From an uncultured Ruminococcus sp. (GTDB taxonomy: Bacteria > Bacillota > Clostridia > Oscillospirales > Ruminococcaceae), in NCBI GenBank assembly GCA_946537565.1, contig CAMNFW010000041.1, forward strand, positions 1 through 12,340: a stretch of DNA of 12,340 nucleotides, given 5' to 3'. Made by a program: the position numbers and the translations under genes. Below the pieces are notes generated by a model. That model saw only the letters and a list, made by a program, of their open reading frames with translations, was not told the DNA's origin and searched no databases. Position 1 is the stretch's first letter. Each line of letters opens with the position of its first letter. Below, one piece after another: positions 6,097 through 12,340 of the stretch.

Positions 6097-7878
6097 TCAT
6101 ATCCTTGCTCCATCAGGATTCTGAACTATGTCAGTATAGTCAGTTATGTTCTCATTCCAGATCTTCTTCTGAGATTCTGAGATATCGTTTATTTGCAGAT
6201 CATTCCAGACATTTCTGATCTGGCTGTCAGATCTTGAAAGGATCCAATGAACCGCATTGATAACGTGTTCCGGCTGGAATCTTGTAAGCGCTCCCTTCGG
6301 AACATATCCCATTGATGAACATGAGAAGAAATGCACGTCAGAGAAGTTCTGATCAAGGAGAAGAACCATATTATCCTTGTCATTATCCTTAAGGAACATT
6401 CTGCAAACATAGTCCATTGTGTCAAACTCATTTTTATAAACCTCAGGCTTTGCAGCCATAAGCTTATCAATAGCAGGCTTGCCGAGCATTGCCTTAAGCT
6501 CTGGTGTATCGACCTTATTGATGCAGACTGCAACAGGAAGGGTGTACTTTCCGCCTTTTTTTGTCATTCCCGGCAGGGCGTCTATCGTGCTGAGGAATAT
6601 ATTGACCAGATTGTCAATATCCATTTTTCCTACTACCATGCTTCCTCTGTCGCCCATTCCCTGCACAGAACGCAGAGTGTACGGGTCAACAAGGAAAACT
6701 GCACCCTCACTGAATACGAACTGATCCAGTCTTTCCTTAGCGTTGTCGGTCTCGAAGACCTCTCCTGGCATATCATAGATATGAAGCAGTCTCGGAACAT
6801 CGAACTTATCATGATCCATAAAGAAATTGAAGGAAGTAACATCCTTTTCTCGTCCGGGTCTTGTCTCCGGAACAGCACGTTCGCCTTTGAAGTAGCGCTC
6901 GATCATAGTGAATTCCTGTTCAGCTTCATTGTTTGGGAAGCTGACTTTAATATTCTGCTTAAGGGATTTTTCGTTGATAAAATCATAGAGGAAAGCTGTT
7001 TTGAAGGTACTCTTTCCTGAGCCAACACCGCCGATAAGTGCAACACCCAGCGGTCTTGAACCCTTTGATTCATCACGGTAGCCGCAGAACGGACAAATAG
7101 CATCAAGCTCGATCCTGAGCTTCTGTGTTCCCAGTGAACGTCCCTTTGACGTACACGGAAGAACCTCACCGCAGACACATCTTCTCTTGAATATTCCGAA
7201 TTTGCTTGCTCTCAGAGATTTGTGGGGCACCTTGCACATCGGGCACTCATAAACCGGTATCTGATACTCCTGGAGACAGCTGTCGCAGCGGTTTGCGATC
7301 TTCTTTGATGAGTAGTGTGCCTTGTCTATAAGCAATGCAATTCCGTAGAAAATACGGTAACCAATGGTGATAAGTGTACCTATTATGAATATAAATGCCG
7401 TGAGTACAGCTGTCACAACAGAACCGAATATTATAAGCATTATCATGCTGACGATGTTCTTTACGATAGATGCGATCTTCTGCCAGCCGTCAGCTATAGC
7501 CATATTATCCTTCATCTCAGATATCGTGACACCGATATTTTTCCATGTACCCTTTATAAGCGCCCTGATATCCTTCTGGAACTGACCATTGAAGTATGAA
7601 GTCGGCGCATAATCTTCATAAAACTGAAGCTTTCCGTCCTCATTTCTCGGAGCCGTACCAGGAGGATAAAGAGCTGTGGATTTGCGTAATTTTGCAGCCT
7701 CCTTTACTTCAAGCCGTGCAAGTATAAAACACTTTATCGCATAGTAAAGTCCCACGATAACACCAACTGCGCCAACGATCATTATTATGATCGAAAGCAG
7801 CATTATTAACGCTGTTATCGCAGCTCCTATCAGCGCAAGCCATATCAGCAGCCCTGCGCCTTCACCGTCATGAAACAT
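6097..7878 (-). CDS. Membrane-anchored P-loop GTPase with zinc-ribbon-like cysteine clusters
   Basis: 593 residues. Residues 9-54 are hydrophobic enough for two membrane helices, and 137-184 hold about two more. Then come CxxC-type clusters likely to bind zinc: C198/C201, C212/C215, C234/C236 with C242, and C262/C265 (CPFCG). A P-loop NTPase domain follows: Walker A GGVGSGKST at 283-291, G3-like DMPG at 369-372, NKVD at 454-457 (guanine-specificity motif) and a possible G5 at FFSCSS, 517-522. These indicate a TRAFAC-type GTPase, and the arrangement of a CPFC ribbon just before the P-loop recalls predicted GTPases of bacterial conflict systems (DO-GTPase type), which I state from memory. AAGGAGG lies eight bases before the ATG. 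It is upstream of the grpE-like gene by a 105-base gap and has its own extended -10 promoter. The GTPase domain should face the cytoplasm, so it may anchor the chaperone machinery to the membrane; the function is otherwise unknown. Confidence 0.9.
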   Translation of the reverse strand: MFHDGEGAGLLIWLALIGAAITALIMLLSIIIMIVGAVGVIVGLYYAIKCFILARLEVKEAAKLRKSTALYPPGTAPRNEDGKLQFYEDYAPTSYFNGQFQKDIRALIKGTWKNIGVTISEMKDNMAIADGWQKIASIVKNIVSMIMLIIFGSVVTAVLTAFIFIIGTLITIGYRIFYGIALLIDKAHYSSKKIANRCDSCLQEYQIPVYECPMCKVPHKSLRASKFGIFKRRCVCGEVLPCTSKGRSLGTQKLRIELDAICPFCGYRDESKGSRPLGVALIGGVGSGKSTFKTAFLYDFINEKSLKQNIKVSFPNNEAEQEFTMIERYFKGERAVPETRPGREKDVTSFNFFMDHDKFDVPRLLHIYDMPGEVFETDNAKERLDQFVFSEGAVFLVDPYTLRSVQGMGDRGSMVVGKMDIDNLVNIFLSTIDALPGMTKKGGKYTLPVAVCINKVDTPELKAMLGKPAIDKLMAAKPEVYKNEFDTMDYVCRMFLKDNDKDNMVLLLDQNFSDVHFFSCSSMGYVPKGALTRFQPEHVINAVHWILSRSDSQIRNVWNDLQINDISESQKKIWNENITDYTDIVQNPDGARI

Positions 7879-7967
7879 TGATTATTCCTCCTTATATCAC
7901 ATTAAGTATTGCTGACACTGACGATGCACAGTTTTTTGAATATATGCTGTCCTGCTCCCCGTAAATA

Positions 7968-7995
7968 ATTATATCATATTATCAGTTATTTTCAG
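7968..7995 (-). promoter_or_regulatory. Probable promoter for the GTPase-grpE-hsp70 part of the operon
   Basis: On the minus strand a perfect TATAAT (7968-7973) is preceded by TGA, giving an extended -10. A weak -35 CTGAAA (7990-7995) lies 16 bases upstream. It falls in the 141-base gap after the tandem pseudo-Hsp70 gene and would start RNA near 7961, about 83 bases before the GTPase ATG. No terminator was seen in this gap, so readthrough from the upstream promoter is also likely. Confidence 0.6.
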
Positions 7996-8019
7996 ATAGG
8001 GGGGATTTTATTTTCAAGC

Positions 8020-11019
8020 TCAGTTATCAGAATCTCCATTGCCTCCAAACCCGGCAAACGGGTCAGCTCCAAGTGAAAAATCCCCAAATGGATCATCAGT
8101 ATCGCTGTAATCGTCGGCTGGTACAATGTCAGGCAAAGCTCCGAACGGGGCACTGCCAAAAGCACTGTCCTCCAGCGGATCATTGTTATTATTCTGGTTT
8201 TCAGCATCAGAACCGCCTGATATCTGCTCCTCTTCATTGAGAACCGTTTCAGGTTCGTTTTGTTCATTCTGACCAGAGAAAAGGTCTTCACTGCACCTGG
8301 CTGAAAACAATACTGTTCCGTCAAGAACCGCTGTTTCAGAGCCTTCTTTACAGATCTCTGCACCGCTGAAATATCTGGTGAAATCAGATATCACATCATT
8401 TGTTGCAGCCTCACCGCCTGCAAGGAGTATACGGCTTACATTCTGTCCGTTCATTCGCATTGACATTTCATTCACACTTGAGCTGACCATGAATATCATT
8501 TCCTGGCGTGAAAATTCAAGATCATTTCTGTTCAATTCTATGACAACAGAGTTTTTCCCCGGTACAGGCACACGGAAGATAGTGCTGTCATCCTCCGCAA
8601 GATCAGACATTGCAATTATACAATTTTCAGTGATAGTATCAACAATATCAGGAAGTATATCTCCTTTGATACCGCTTTTTTTGATATACTGACTGCGGGC
8701 TGTACGAATAAGGCAGTCAAGGCGTGAGTCAGTACCGACTCCACTTCCGCCGCTGCTGCAGATCGTACTATAGCTGTCTTCATTTATTTTAAGAGCAGTG
8801 AGATTAACCGATTTGCTGCCCATTTCAAAGACGATAACCGTCTCACCGATTCCCTCGCCCTTTCCAAGATATCCAAGTCCATAATGTATGCACACTGCTA
8901 CATCACGGGGAATTGTGCATATCTTCGGCAAACCGGCGTCTTTTGCGGCTCTTCTCAGAACCATGCCAAATTCTTCGATGTAGAAATTTCTGACAGGCGG
9001 AATAGCTATCGCAGTCTTTGAAGGAACTGCACCGCTGTTATTTCTGACTATTGCAAAAACCTTTTTTAAAAGTGCAGAAGCCATTTCCTCTGGTCTGAAC
9101 TTAAAGCGAGGCTGCTCAAACGATCCTGAATGATTAAATGAGAACGTTGGGAAGATGATAGAGGTAATATCACCGCACTGACTGTAACCAGCAAGAAAAG
9201 CGTTGATGCTTCTCGATAAATACTTCTTCCACGCTTCTTCACCCAGAACTGTCTTTTTATTTTCGTCAACGTAAACATAGGCAGGATAGGATTTTTTTCC
9301 GCTGATCTCAGTCAAAGCTGTGTTTGCACCGTCAAAATATCCCAGAGATATATTTGCACTTCCATAGTCAACACCAAAAGGATATTCCTTTATCTCCAGC
9401 TCATTTTCTTCCTGTATATCCTGCACGTTTTCCACTTCAGGCAAGACATCTCTGTTATCAACCGGTTCATCATGATCAGCCGGCGGCGGAGAAAAGTCAA
9501 AAGGATTATCACCTTCAGATAAGGCAAATGGATCATCATTTATATTATTATTAAATGGATTTTCTTCAAGCACAGATGCTTCTTCAACCGGCTGTTCTGT
9601 TTCAGGCTCGAAAACCGGCTCTTCTTCGGATTCAGGCTGTTCTGTTTCAAACTCAAATTCCGGTTCCTGTTCAGTTTCCGGCTGCTCTGTTTCAGGCTCT
9701 ATTTCCGGCTCCTGTTCAGCTTCCGGCTGTTCTGTTTCAGGCTCGATTTCCGGCTCCTGTTTTTCTTCCGGCTGTTCTGTTTCAGGTTCGATTTCCAGCT
9801 CCTGTTTTTCTTCCGGCTGTTCTGTTTCAGGTTCGATTTCCAGCTCCTGTTTTTCTTCCGGCTGTTCTGTTTCAGGCTCGATTTCCGGCTCCTGTTCAGT
9901 TTCCGGCTGTTCTGTTTCAAGCTCAAATTCCGGTTCCTGTTCAGATTCCGGCTGCTCTGTTTCAAGCTCATAATCCGGCTCTTCCGATGTCAAGCCATTC
10001 TCCAGCTCATTGATCTGCTCATCTGTCAGAGGAAGCCATACTGCTCCCCTTGATGCGGCTTCTGCTTCCGCAAAAATATACTCCTCCGGGTCATAATAAT
10101 CGCCAAGATAATCAGTAACCGCATTTATGAGCTTCATTTCCTCCGGAAGTATCAGCAGCTGCAGCGGATAACGTGTCCTTCCGAAATGCCTGACTATTGT
10201 ATTTATATGATTAATAACATCTTGCAGCAGCTGGTCTATCATAGCTTCAAACTCACGGACGCTCATTCTTACCGTGACCTTTCCGCCGTCAAAGGGAACC
10301 TGTTTATTAACGCTGCGTGAACTGCAAAGTTCCTTGATCACTTCCAGTGCCAGCTGATGTATCTCTTTTTCGTTATATTCATTCTGATGGCCAGTTCCGG
10401 CATCTGCCTTTACCTTAAGCATATCTCCTGCCACATCTATCCAGGCTTCAATTCCATACTCCGGAAATTCCTCAGTATACTGATCTATAAGCTTTCCATT
10501 TTCATATTTAAGAGAGCTTACTGCAAGGCTTCCGAATGAAAATCCGCAGACCGTTACTGTTCCGGAAACATTGCTGTATTTCCCACCGCAGACATGATCT
10601 GTGTATCTGAACACAGCCTGTGCGTGGTCAACAGCAACAGCATTCCTGCTTCCAAAGGCTTTTATAATGAGCTGCTTTGCACTGTTGTTTTTCAGGAACG
10701 GCAATGCTATTGAAAATCCAGCTATTTGTTTATCTGTGCTGCCCGCAAGAGCTTCTATGATCTCTCCGGAAAATGCCTCAGCTGTGATACTGTTTAGCGG
10801 TGCATCTCCGGATAATTCTGCTGAAAAATCACAAGGGCGGAAAACATTTTCCGGACAATCATGGATCCTTTCCGCCGCCAGTTCTCCGGTCAGACTGTCG
10901 TCCTCATTTTCCGAAGCATATACCAGCGAAGAAATAATCACAGGCTCTGCTCCAGGAACTGCCATGATCGAACTTAAGCTGCCTATTTCTATACCAGCTG
11001 TAATAAAATTATCCGACAT
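8020..11019 (-). CDS. Giant protein with two degenerate Hsp70-like ATPase domains and an acidic repeat linker
   Basis: 999 residues from the ATG at 11019, or 1002 from a GTG at 11028; positions below use the GTG count. AGGATGGGG lies upstream and could serve either start. Residues 9-335 have the order of an Hsp70/actin-fold domain but poor motifs: GIEIGSLSS at 12-20 for GIDLGTTNS, CGFSFGSLAV at 161-170 for DLGGGTFDV, and LLILPEE at 291-297 for ILVGGST. Residues 356-482 are eight 15-residue acidic repeats (ETEQPEEKQEPEIEP type) plus a partial ninth. Residues 489-516 carry NPF/DPF motifs. Residues 549-912 are a second, better conserved Hsp70-like domain: GVDYGSANISLGYFDG at 552-567, AIAIPPVRNFYIEEFG at 673-688, IPRDVAVCIHYGLG at 706-719, FEMGSKSVNLTAL at 734-746 and ILLAGGEAATNDV at 867-879. 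Residues 913-1002 are an acidic Asn-rich tail with more DPF/APFG motifs. There is no substrate-binding domain. Catalytic residues are largely lost in domain 1 and altered in domain 2, so it may be a scaffold or nucleotide sensor. First gene of the leftward cluster. Confidence 0.9.
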   Translation of the reverse strand: MSDNFITAGIEIGSLSSIMAVPGAEPVIISSLVYASENEDDSLTGELAAERIHDCPENVFRPCDFSAELSGDAPLNSITAEAFSGEIIEALAGSTDKQIAGFSIALPFLKNNSAKQLIIKAFGSRNAVAVDHAQAVFRYTDHVCGGKYSNVSGTVTVCGFSFGSLAVSSLKYENGKLIDQYTEEFPEYGIEAWIDVAGDMLKVKADAGTGHQNEYNEKEIHQLALEVIKELCSSRSVNKQVPFDGGKVTVRMSVREFEAMIDQLLQDVINHINTIVRHFGRTRYPLQLLILPEEMKLINAVTDYLGDYYDPEEYIFAEAEAASRGAVWLPLTDEQINELENGLTSEEPDYELETEQPESEQEPEFELETEQPETEQEPEIEPETEQPEEKQELEIEPETEQPEEKQELEIEPETEQPEEKQEPEIEPETEQPEAEQEPEIEPETEQPETEQEPEFEFETEQPESEEEPVFEPETEQPVEEASVLEENPFNNNINDDPFALSEGDNPFDFSPPPADHDEPVDNRDVLPEVENVQDIQEENELEIKEYPFGVDYGSANISLGYFDGANTALTEISGKKSYPAYVYVDENKKTVLGEEAWKKYLSRSINAFLAGYSQCGDITSIIFPTFSFNHSGSFEQPRFKFRPEEMASALLKKVFAIVRNNSGAVPSKTAIAIPPVRNFYIEEFGMVLRRAAKDAGLPKICTIPRDVAVCIHYGLGYLGKGEGIGETVIVFEMGSKSVNLTALKINEDSYSTICSSGGSGVGTDSRLDCLIRTARSQYIKKSGIKGDILPDIVDTITENCIIAMSDLAEDDSTIFRVPVPGKNSVVIELNRNDLEFSRQEMIFMVSSSVNEMSMRMNGQNVSRILLAGGEAATNDVISDFTRYFSGAEICKEGSETAVLDGTVLFSARCSEDLFSGQNEQNEPETVLNEEEQISGGSDAENQNNNNDPLEDSAFGSAPFGALPDIVPADDYSDTDDPFGDFSLGADPFAGFGGNGDSDN
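9604..9963 (-). repeat. 45-bp in-frame tandem repeats encoding an acidic linker
   Basis: Eight consecutive 45-bp units (15 codons), with a partial ninth to about 9583, encode variants of ETEQPEEKQEPEIEP. Several adjacent units are nearly identical in DNA. They separate the two Hsp70-like domains and would form an extended, highly negative spacer. The copy number probably varies between strains. Confidence 0.95.
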
Positions 11020-11153
11020 ATTATTCACCCCATCCTGATCTGGTGATGATAAAAATCATCTCAATACTATATTCTGCTGCACTCAGATTATACAGTCAAA
11101 CGTATGTGCATCACAAGAGGAAACAACTATCCCCATTATCAAATCCACACAAT

Positions 11154-11182
11154 ATTATACCATATAGCAGAAAAAAAATCAA
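11154..11182 (-). promoter_or_regulatory. Leftward promoter for the Hsp70 cluster
   Basis: On the minus strand: -35 TTGATT (11177-11182), a 17-base spacer, then TATAAT (11154-11159) preceded by TGG, an extended -10. Predicted RNA start is near 11147, giving a leader of about 128 bases before the pseudo-Hsp70 start. Strong match to a vegetative sigma factor promoter. Confidence 0.75.
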
Positions 11183-11328
11183 TAAATATCTTTCAAATTC
11201 ACTAATATTTGTGAAATATAACTATTAGCTAAAAAAAGCAATGGGAAAAAAAGGAAACAGCCTTTTAGACATTTGTATATTTTGCACAAATCGCAATTCC
11301 TTGCTTTATTGAATAGAACTAATTATAT

Positions 11329-11340
11329 GTTCAGCTGAAC
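11329..11340. promoter_or_regulatory. 12-bp perfect palindrome, candidate operator
   Basis: GTTCAGCTGAAC is a perfect palindrome, followed two bases later by the smaller palindrome TGTTGAACA (11342-11350). It lies about 45 bases upstream of the rightward -35 and about 145 bases from the leftward -35. This is a suitable place for a regulator acting on the rightward gene. No regulator gene is in the window and the binding family is unknown. Confidence 0.4.
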
Positions 11341-11384
11341 CTGTTGAACACTTGAAATTTATGTGTAATGTTAACTAATTATTG

Positions 11385-11413
11385 TTGCAAATTACAGAAA
11401 TTTATGGTATAAT
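11385..11413 (+). promoter_or_regulatory. Rightward promoter for the dynamin-like GTPase gene
   Basis: -35 TTGCAA (11385-11390), 17-base spacer, -10 TATAAT (11408-11413) preceded by TGG, an extended -10. RNA should start near 11420, leaving a leader of about 50 bases. The -10 surroundings (TATGGTATAATGTTG) nearly equal those of the leftward promoter (TATGGTATAATATTG). Confidence 0.8.
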
Positions 11414-11436
11414 GTTGATGTATTATATTATCAGCT

Positions 11437-11451
11437 ACGGCTTTTTGCCGT
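11437..11451 (+). other. Short hairpin in the 5' leader of the dynamin-like gene
   Basis: ACGGC (11437-11441) and GCCGT (11447-11451) pair around a TTTTT loop, ending seven bases before the GGAGGG ribosome binding site. It is too small and lacks the trailing T-run needed for a terminator; it may protect the 5' end of the mRNA or modulate ribosome access. Confidence 0.45.
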
Positions 11452-11469
11452 CCTGAATGGAGGGAAAAT

Positions 11470-12340
11470 ATGAATATTCCGCAGAAGATCAATGAAATAT
11501 TAACCCAGAGAAATGCAAGCCTCAATGATCTTAACATGAAAAAAAAGATGATAGATCAGGCTTGTTCAGCTGTAAAAAAATTCAACGAATTGCAGATGAG
11601 ACTCCGCAGCTCCGAACTTTCAGACATTTCTGATCAAGACGGTCACAATCTCCTTGAAGGTATTGCAAATATCTCTTCCGCTGAATTCTTTTCAGCCTAT
11701 AAGGAGTGTCAGCGTGAACTTGATCATATCACCAACCGTCTGAGCCGTAAAAATCTTCACATCAGCTTCATCGGAAGAGCCGGTCAGGGTAAAAGTCTCG
11801 TTTTGCAAAAAATAAGCGGTCTGCCAGGCACTGTTATCCCTTCTGCTCAGGGCGGAGACTGCACAGGTGCAAAATCTGTCATCACAAATACCGGCAGCAG
11901 TAATGTCAACGCTGAGATCACCTTCTTTTCCAGCCCTGAAATGGTCGGCATTATCAATGCTTACCTCGACAAGATAACTGCCGGAAAAGTCTGCATCAAT
12001 GAGCCGGATCAAATTCCTCTTATAAATATCCCTGCTCTTAAGAAAAGTCTCGAAGCTGCTTCCAGTGAACAGGAAATGGTGGACGAGCTGGAATGCCTGA
12101 AAAATCTGCGTCCTTTCGTTGAGCATTATGCTGAGTATAAGGACCTTCTCGGCCGTGTCACTATCGCTGAAGAAAACGAGATCGAAAGCTTTGTAGCTCA
12201 ATACAGCAGCAATAATAAAAAGGAAAAATACTATAAATATCTTGCCGTCAAGCTTGCCAACATCAAATGCTCCTTCCCTAATCCCCAGGCTGGAAAGATC
12301 GTACTTGTGGATACTATCGGAATCGGCAAGACTACTATCG
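11470..12340 (+). CDS. Dynamin-like large GTPase (C-terminus outside window)
   Basis: 290 codons are readable before the right edge. Residues 1-95 are helical and coiled-coil-like with no membrane segment. The P-loop is GRAGQGKS at 102-109 (GxxxxGKS). PSAQGGDCT at 124-132 fits the dynamin-type switch I region with its conserved Thr (P..CT pattern). VLVDTIG at 278-284 is the G3 DTxG motif. The roughly 145-residue spacing between switch I and G3, with a helical insertion (155-260), is longer than in small GTPases and suits the dynamin-like/LeoA-type superfamily. The G4 motif would lie beyond the window. GGAGGG precedes the ATG by five bases and a near-consensus promoter lies just upstream. Dynamin-like proteins of bacteria tubulate or fuse membranes or respond to membrane damage and phage. 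The gene diverges from the Hsp70 cluster and shares promoter sequence, so a joint function is plausible. The family call is from motifs only; the start is well supported. Confidence 0.85.
   Translation, partial: MNIPQKINEILTQRNASLNDLNMKKKMIDQACSAVKKFNELQMRLRSSELSDISDQDGHNLLEGIANISSAEFFSAYKECQRELDHITNRLSRKNLHISFIGRAGQGKSLVLQKISGLPGTVIPSAQGGDCTGAKSVITNTGSSNVNAEITFFSSPEMVGIINAYLDKITAGKVCINEPDQIPLINIPALKKSLEAASSEQEMVDELECLKNLRPFVEHYAEYKDLLGRVTIAEENEIESFVAQYSSNNKKEKYYKYLAVKLANIKCSFPNPQAGKIVLVDTIGIGKTTI

Larger units (their letters stand above)
11020..11469. promoter_or_regulatory. Divergent control region, AT-rich, no gene
   Basis: This 450-base stretch separates the leftward pseudo-Hsp70 gene from the rightward dynamin-like gene. 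It holds one promoter for each direction, a 12-bp palindrome at 11329-11340, a small hairpin (GATGAT / ATCATC) at 11045-11060 in the leftward 5' leader, another small hairpin at 11437-11451 in the rightward leader, and A-tracts near 11230-11251. No credible open reading frame was found in it. Confidence 0.8.

Noticed and set aside
6331..7020. 229-codon open frame on the plus strand
   Set aside because: Antisense to the conserved GTPase domain; composition is not protein-like.
9604..9963. CRISPR-like direct repeats
   Set aside because: Units of 45 bp are contiguous with no unique spacers and keep a single open frame; they are coding tandem repeats.
9555..10013. 152-codon open frame on the plus strand
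   Set aside because: It is the antisense shadow of the acidic 45-bp repeat array; the repetitive Pro/Ala/Phe protein simply mirrors the Glu/Pro codons.
11329..11340. LexA/SOS box
   Set aside because: The Gram-positive box is GAAC-N4-GTTC; this palindrome has the half-sites in the opposite order (GTTC-N4-GAAC).
11692..12201. 169-codon open frame on the minus strand
   Set aside because: Antisense to the dynamin-like gene, which has the promoter, ribosome binding site and GTPase motifs.

Overview
The window looks like a chromosomal segment of a low-to-mid GC Firmicute, most likely a Clostridia member near Ruminococcus/Oscillospiraceae. This is inferred from the GGAGG-type ribosome binding sites, TTGNNN/TGNTATAAT promoters, codon use and the style of the proteins; no rRNA or other taxonomic marker is present. 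No tRNA, rRNA, insertion sequence, phage gene or CRISPR array was seen.

Layout: six genes run leftward on the minus strand and one runs rightward. From right to left the minus-strand genes are: (i) 8020-11019, a very large protein with two degenerate Hsp70/actin-type ATPase-like domains joined by an acidic 15-residue repeat; (ii) 6097-7878, a membrane protein with zinc-ribbon-like cysteine clusters and a P-loop GTPase domain; (iii) 5077-5991, a GrpE-like nucleotide exchange factor with a long acidic N-terminus; (iv) 3473-5056, a lid-less DnaK/Hsp70; (v) 1171-3285, an Hsp70 whose C-terminus is a von Willebrand factor A (vWA) domain; (vi) 1-1075, a protein with a degenerate J-like N-terminus and a 30-residue proline/glutamate-rich repeat, cut by the window edge. 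Across a 450-bp AT-rich divergent control region, (vii) a dynamin-like GTPase starts at 11470 and runs off the right edge.

Control: both directions leave the intergenic region from near-consensus promoters with extended -10 elements (core TATGGTATAATRTTG in both), and a third extended -10 promoter lies in front of the membrane GTPase gene. Strong inverted repeats sit in the gaps between genes iv/v and v/vi, including two overlapping, mutually exclusive hairpins at 3338-3395. None has a proper terminator U-tract, so they may adjust relative expression along one long transcript.

How the genes may work together (inference): the cluster holds a private Hsp70 machine (active-looking Hsp70, GrpE, J-like protein) plus two unusual Hsp70 derivatives (a vWA fusion and a tandem pseudo-Hsp70), together with a membrane-anchored GTPase and a dynamin-like GTPase. 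This is unlike the housekeeping hrcA-grpE-dnaK-dnaJ operon. It suggests a specialised NTP-driven assembly, perhaps at the membrane, used in stress response, envelope remodelling or defence. The biological role cannot be read from the sequence alone.
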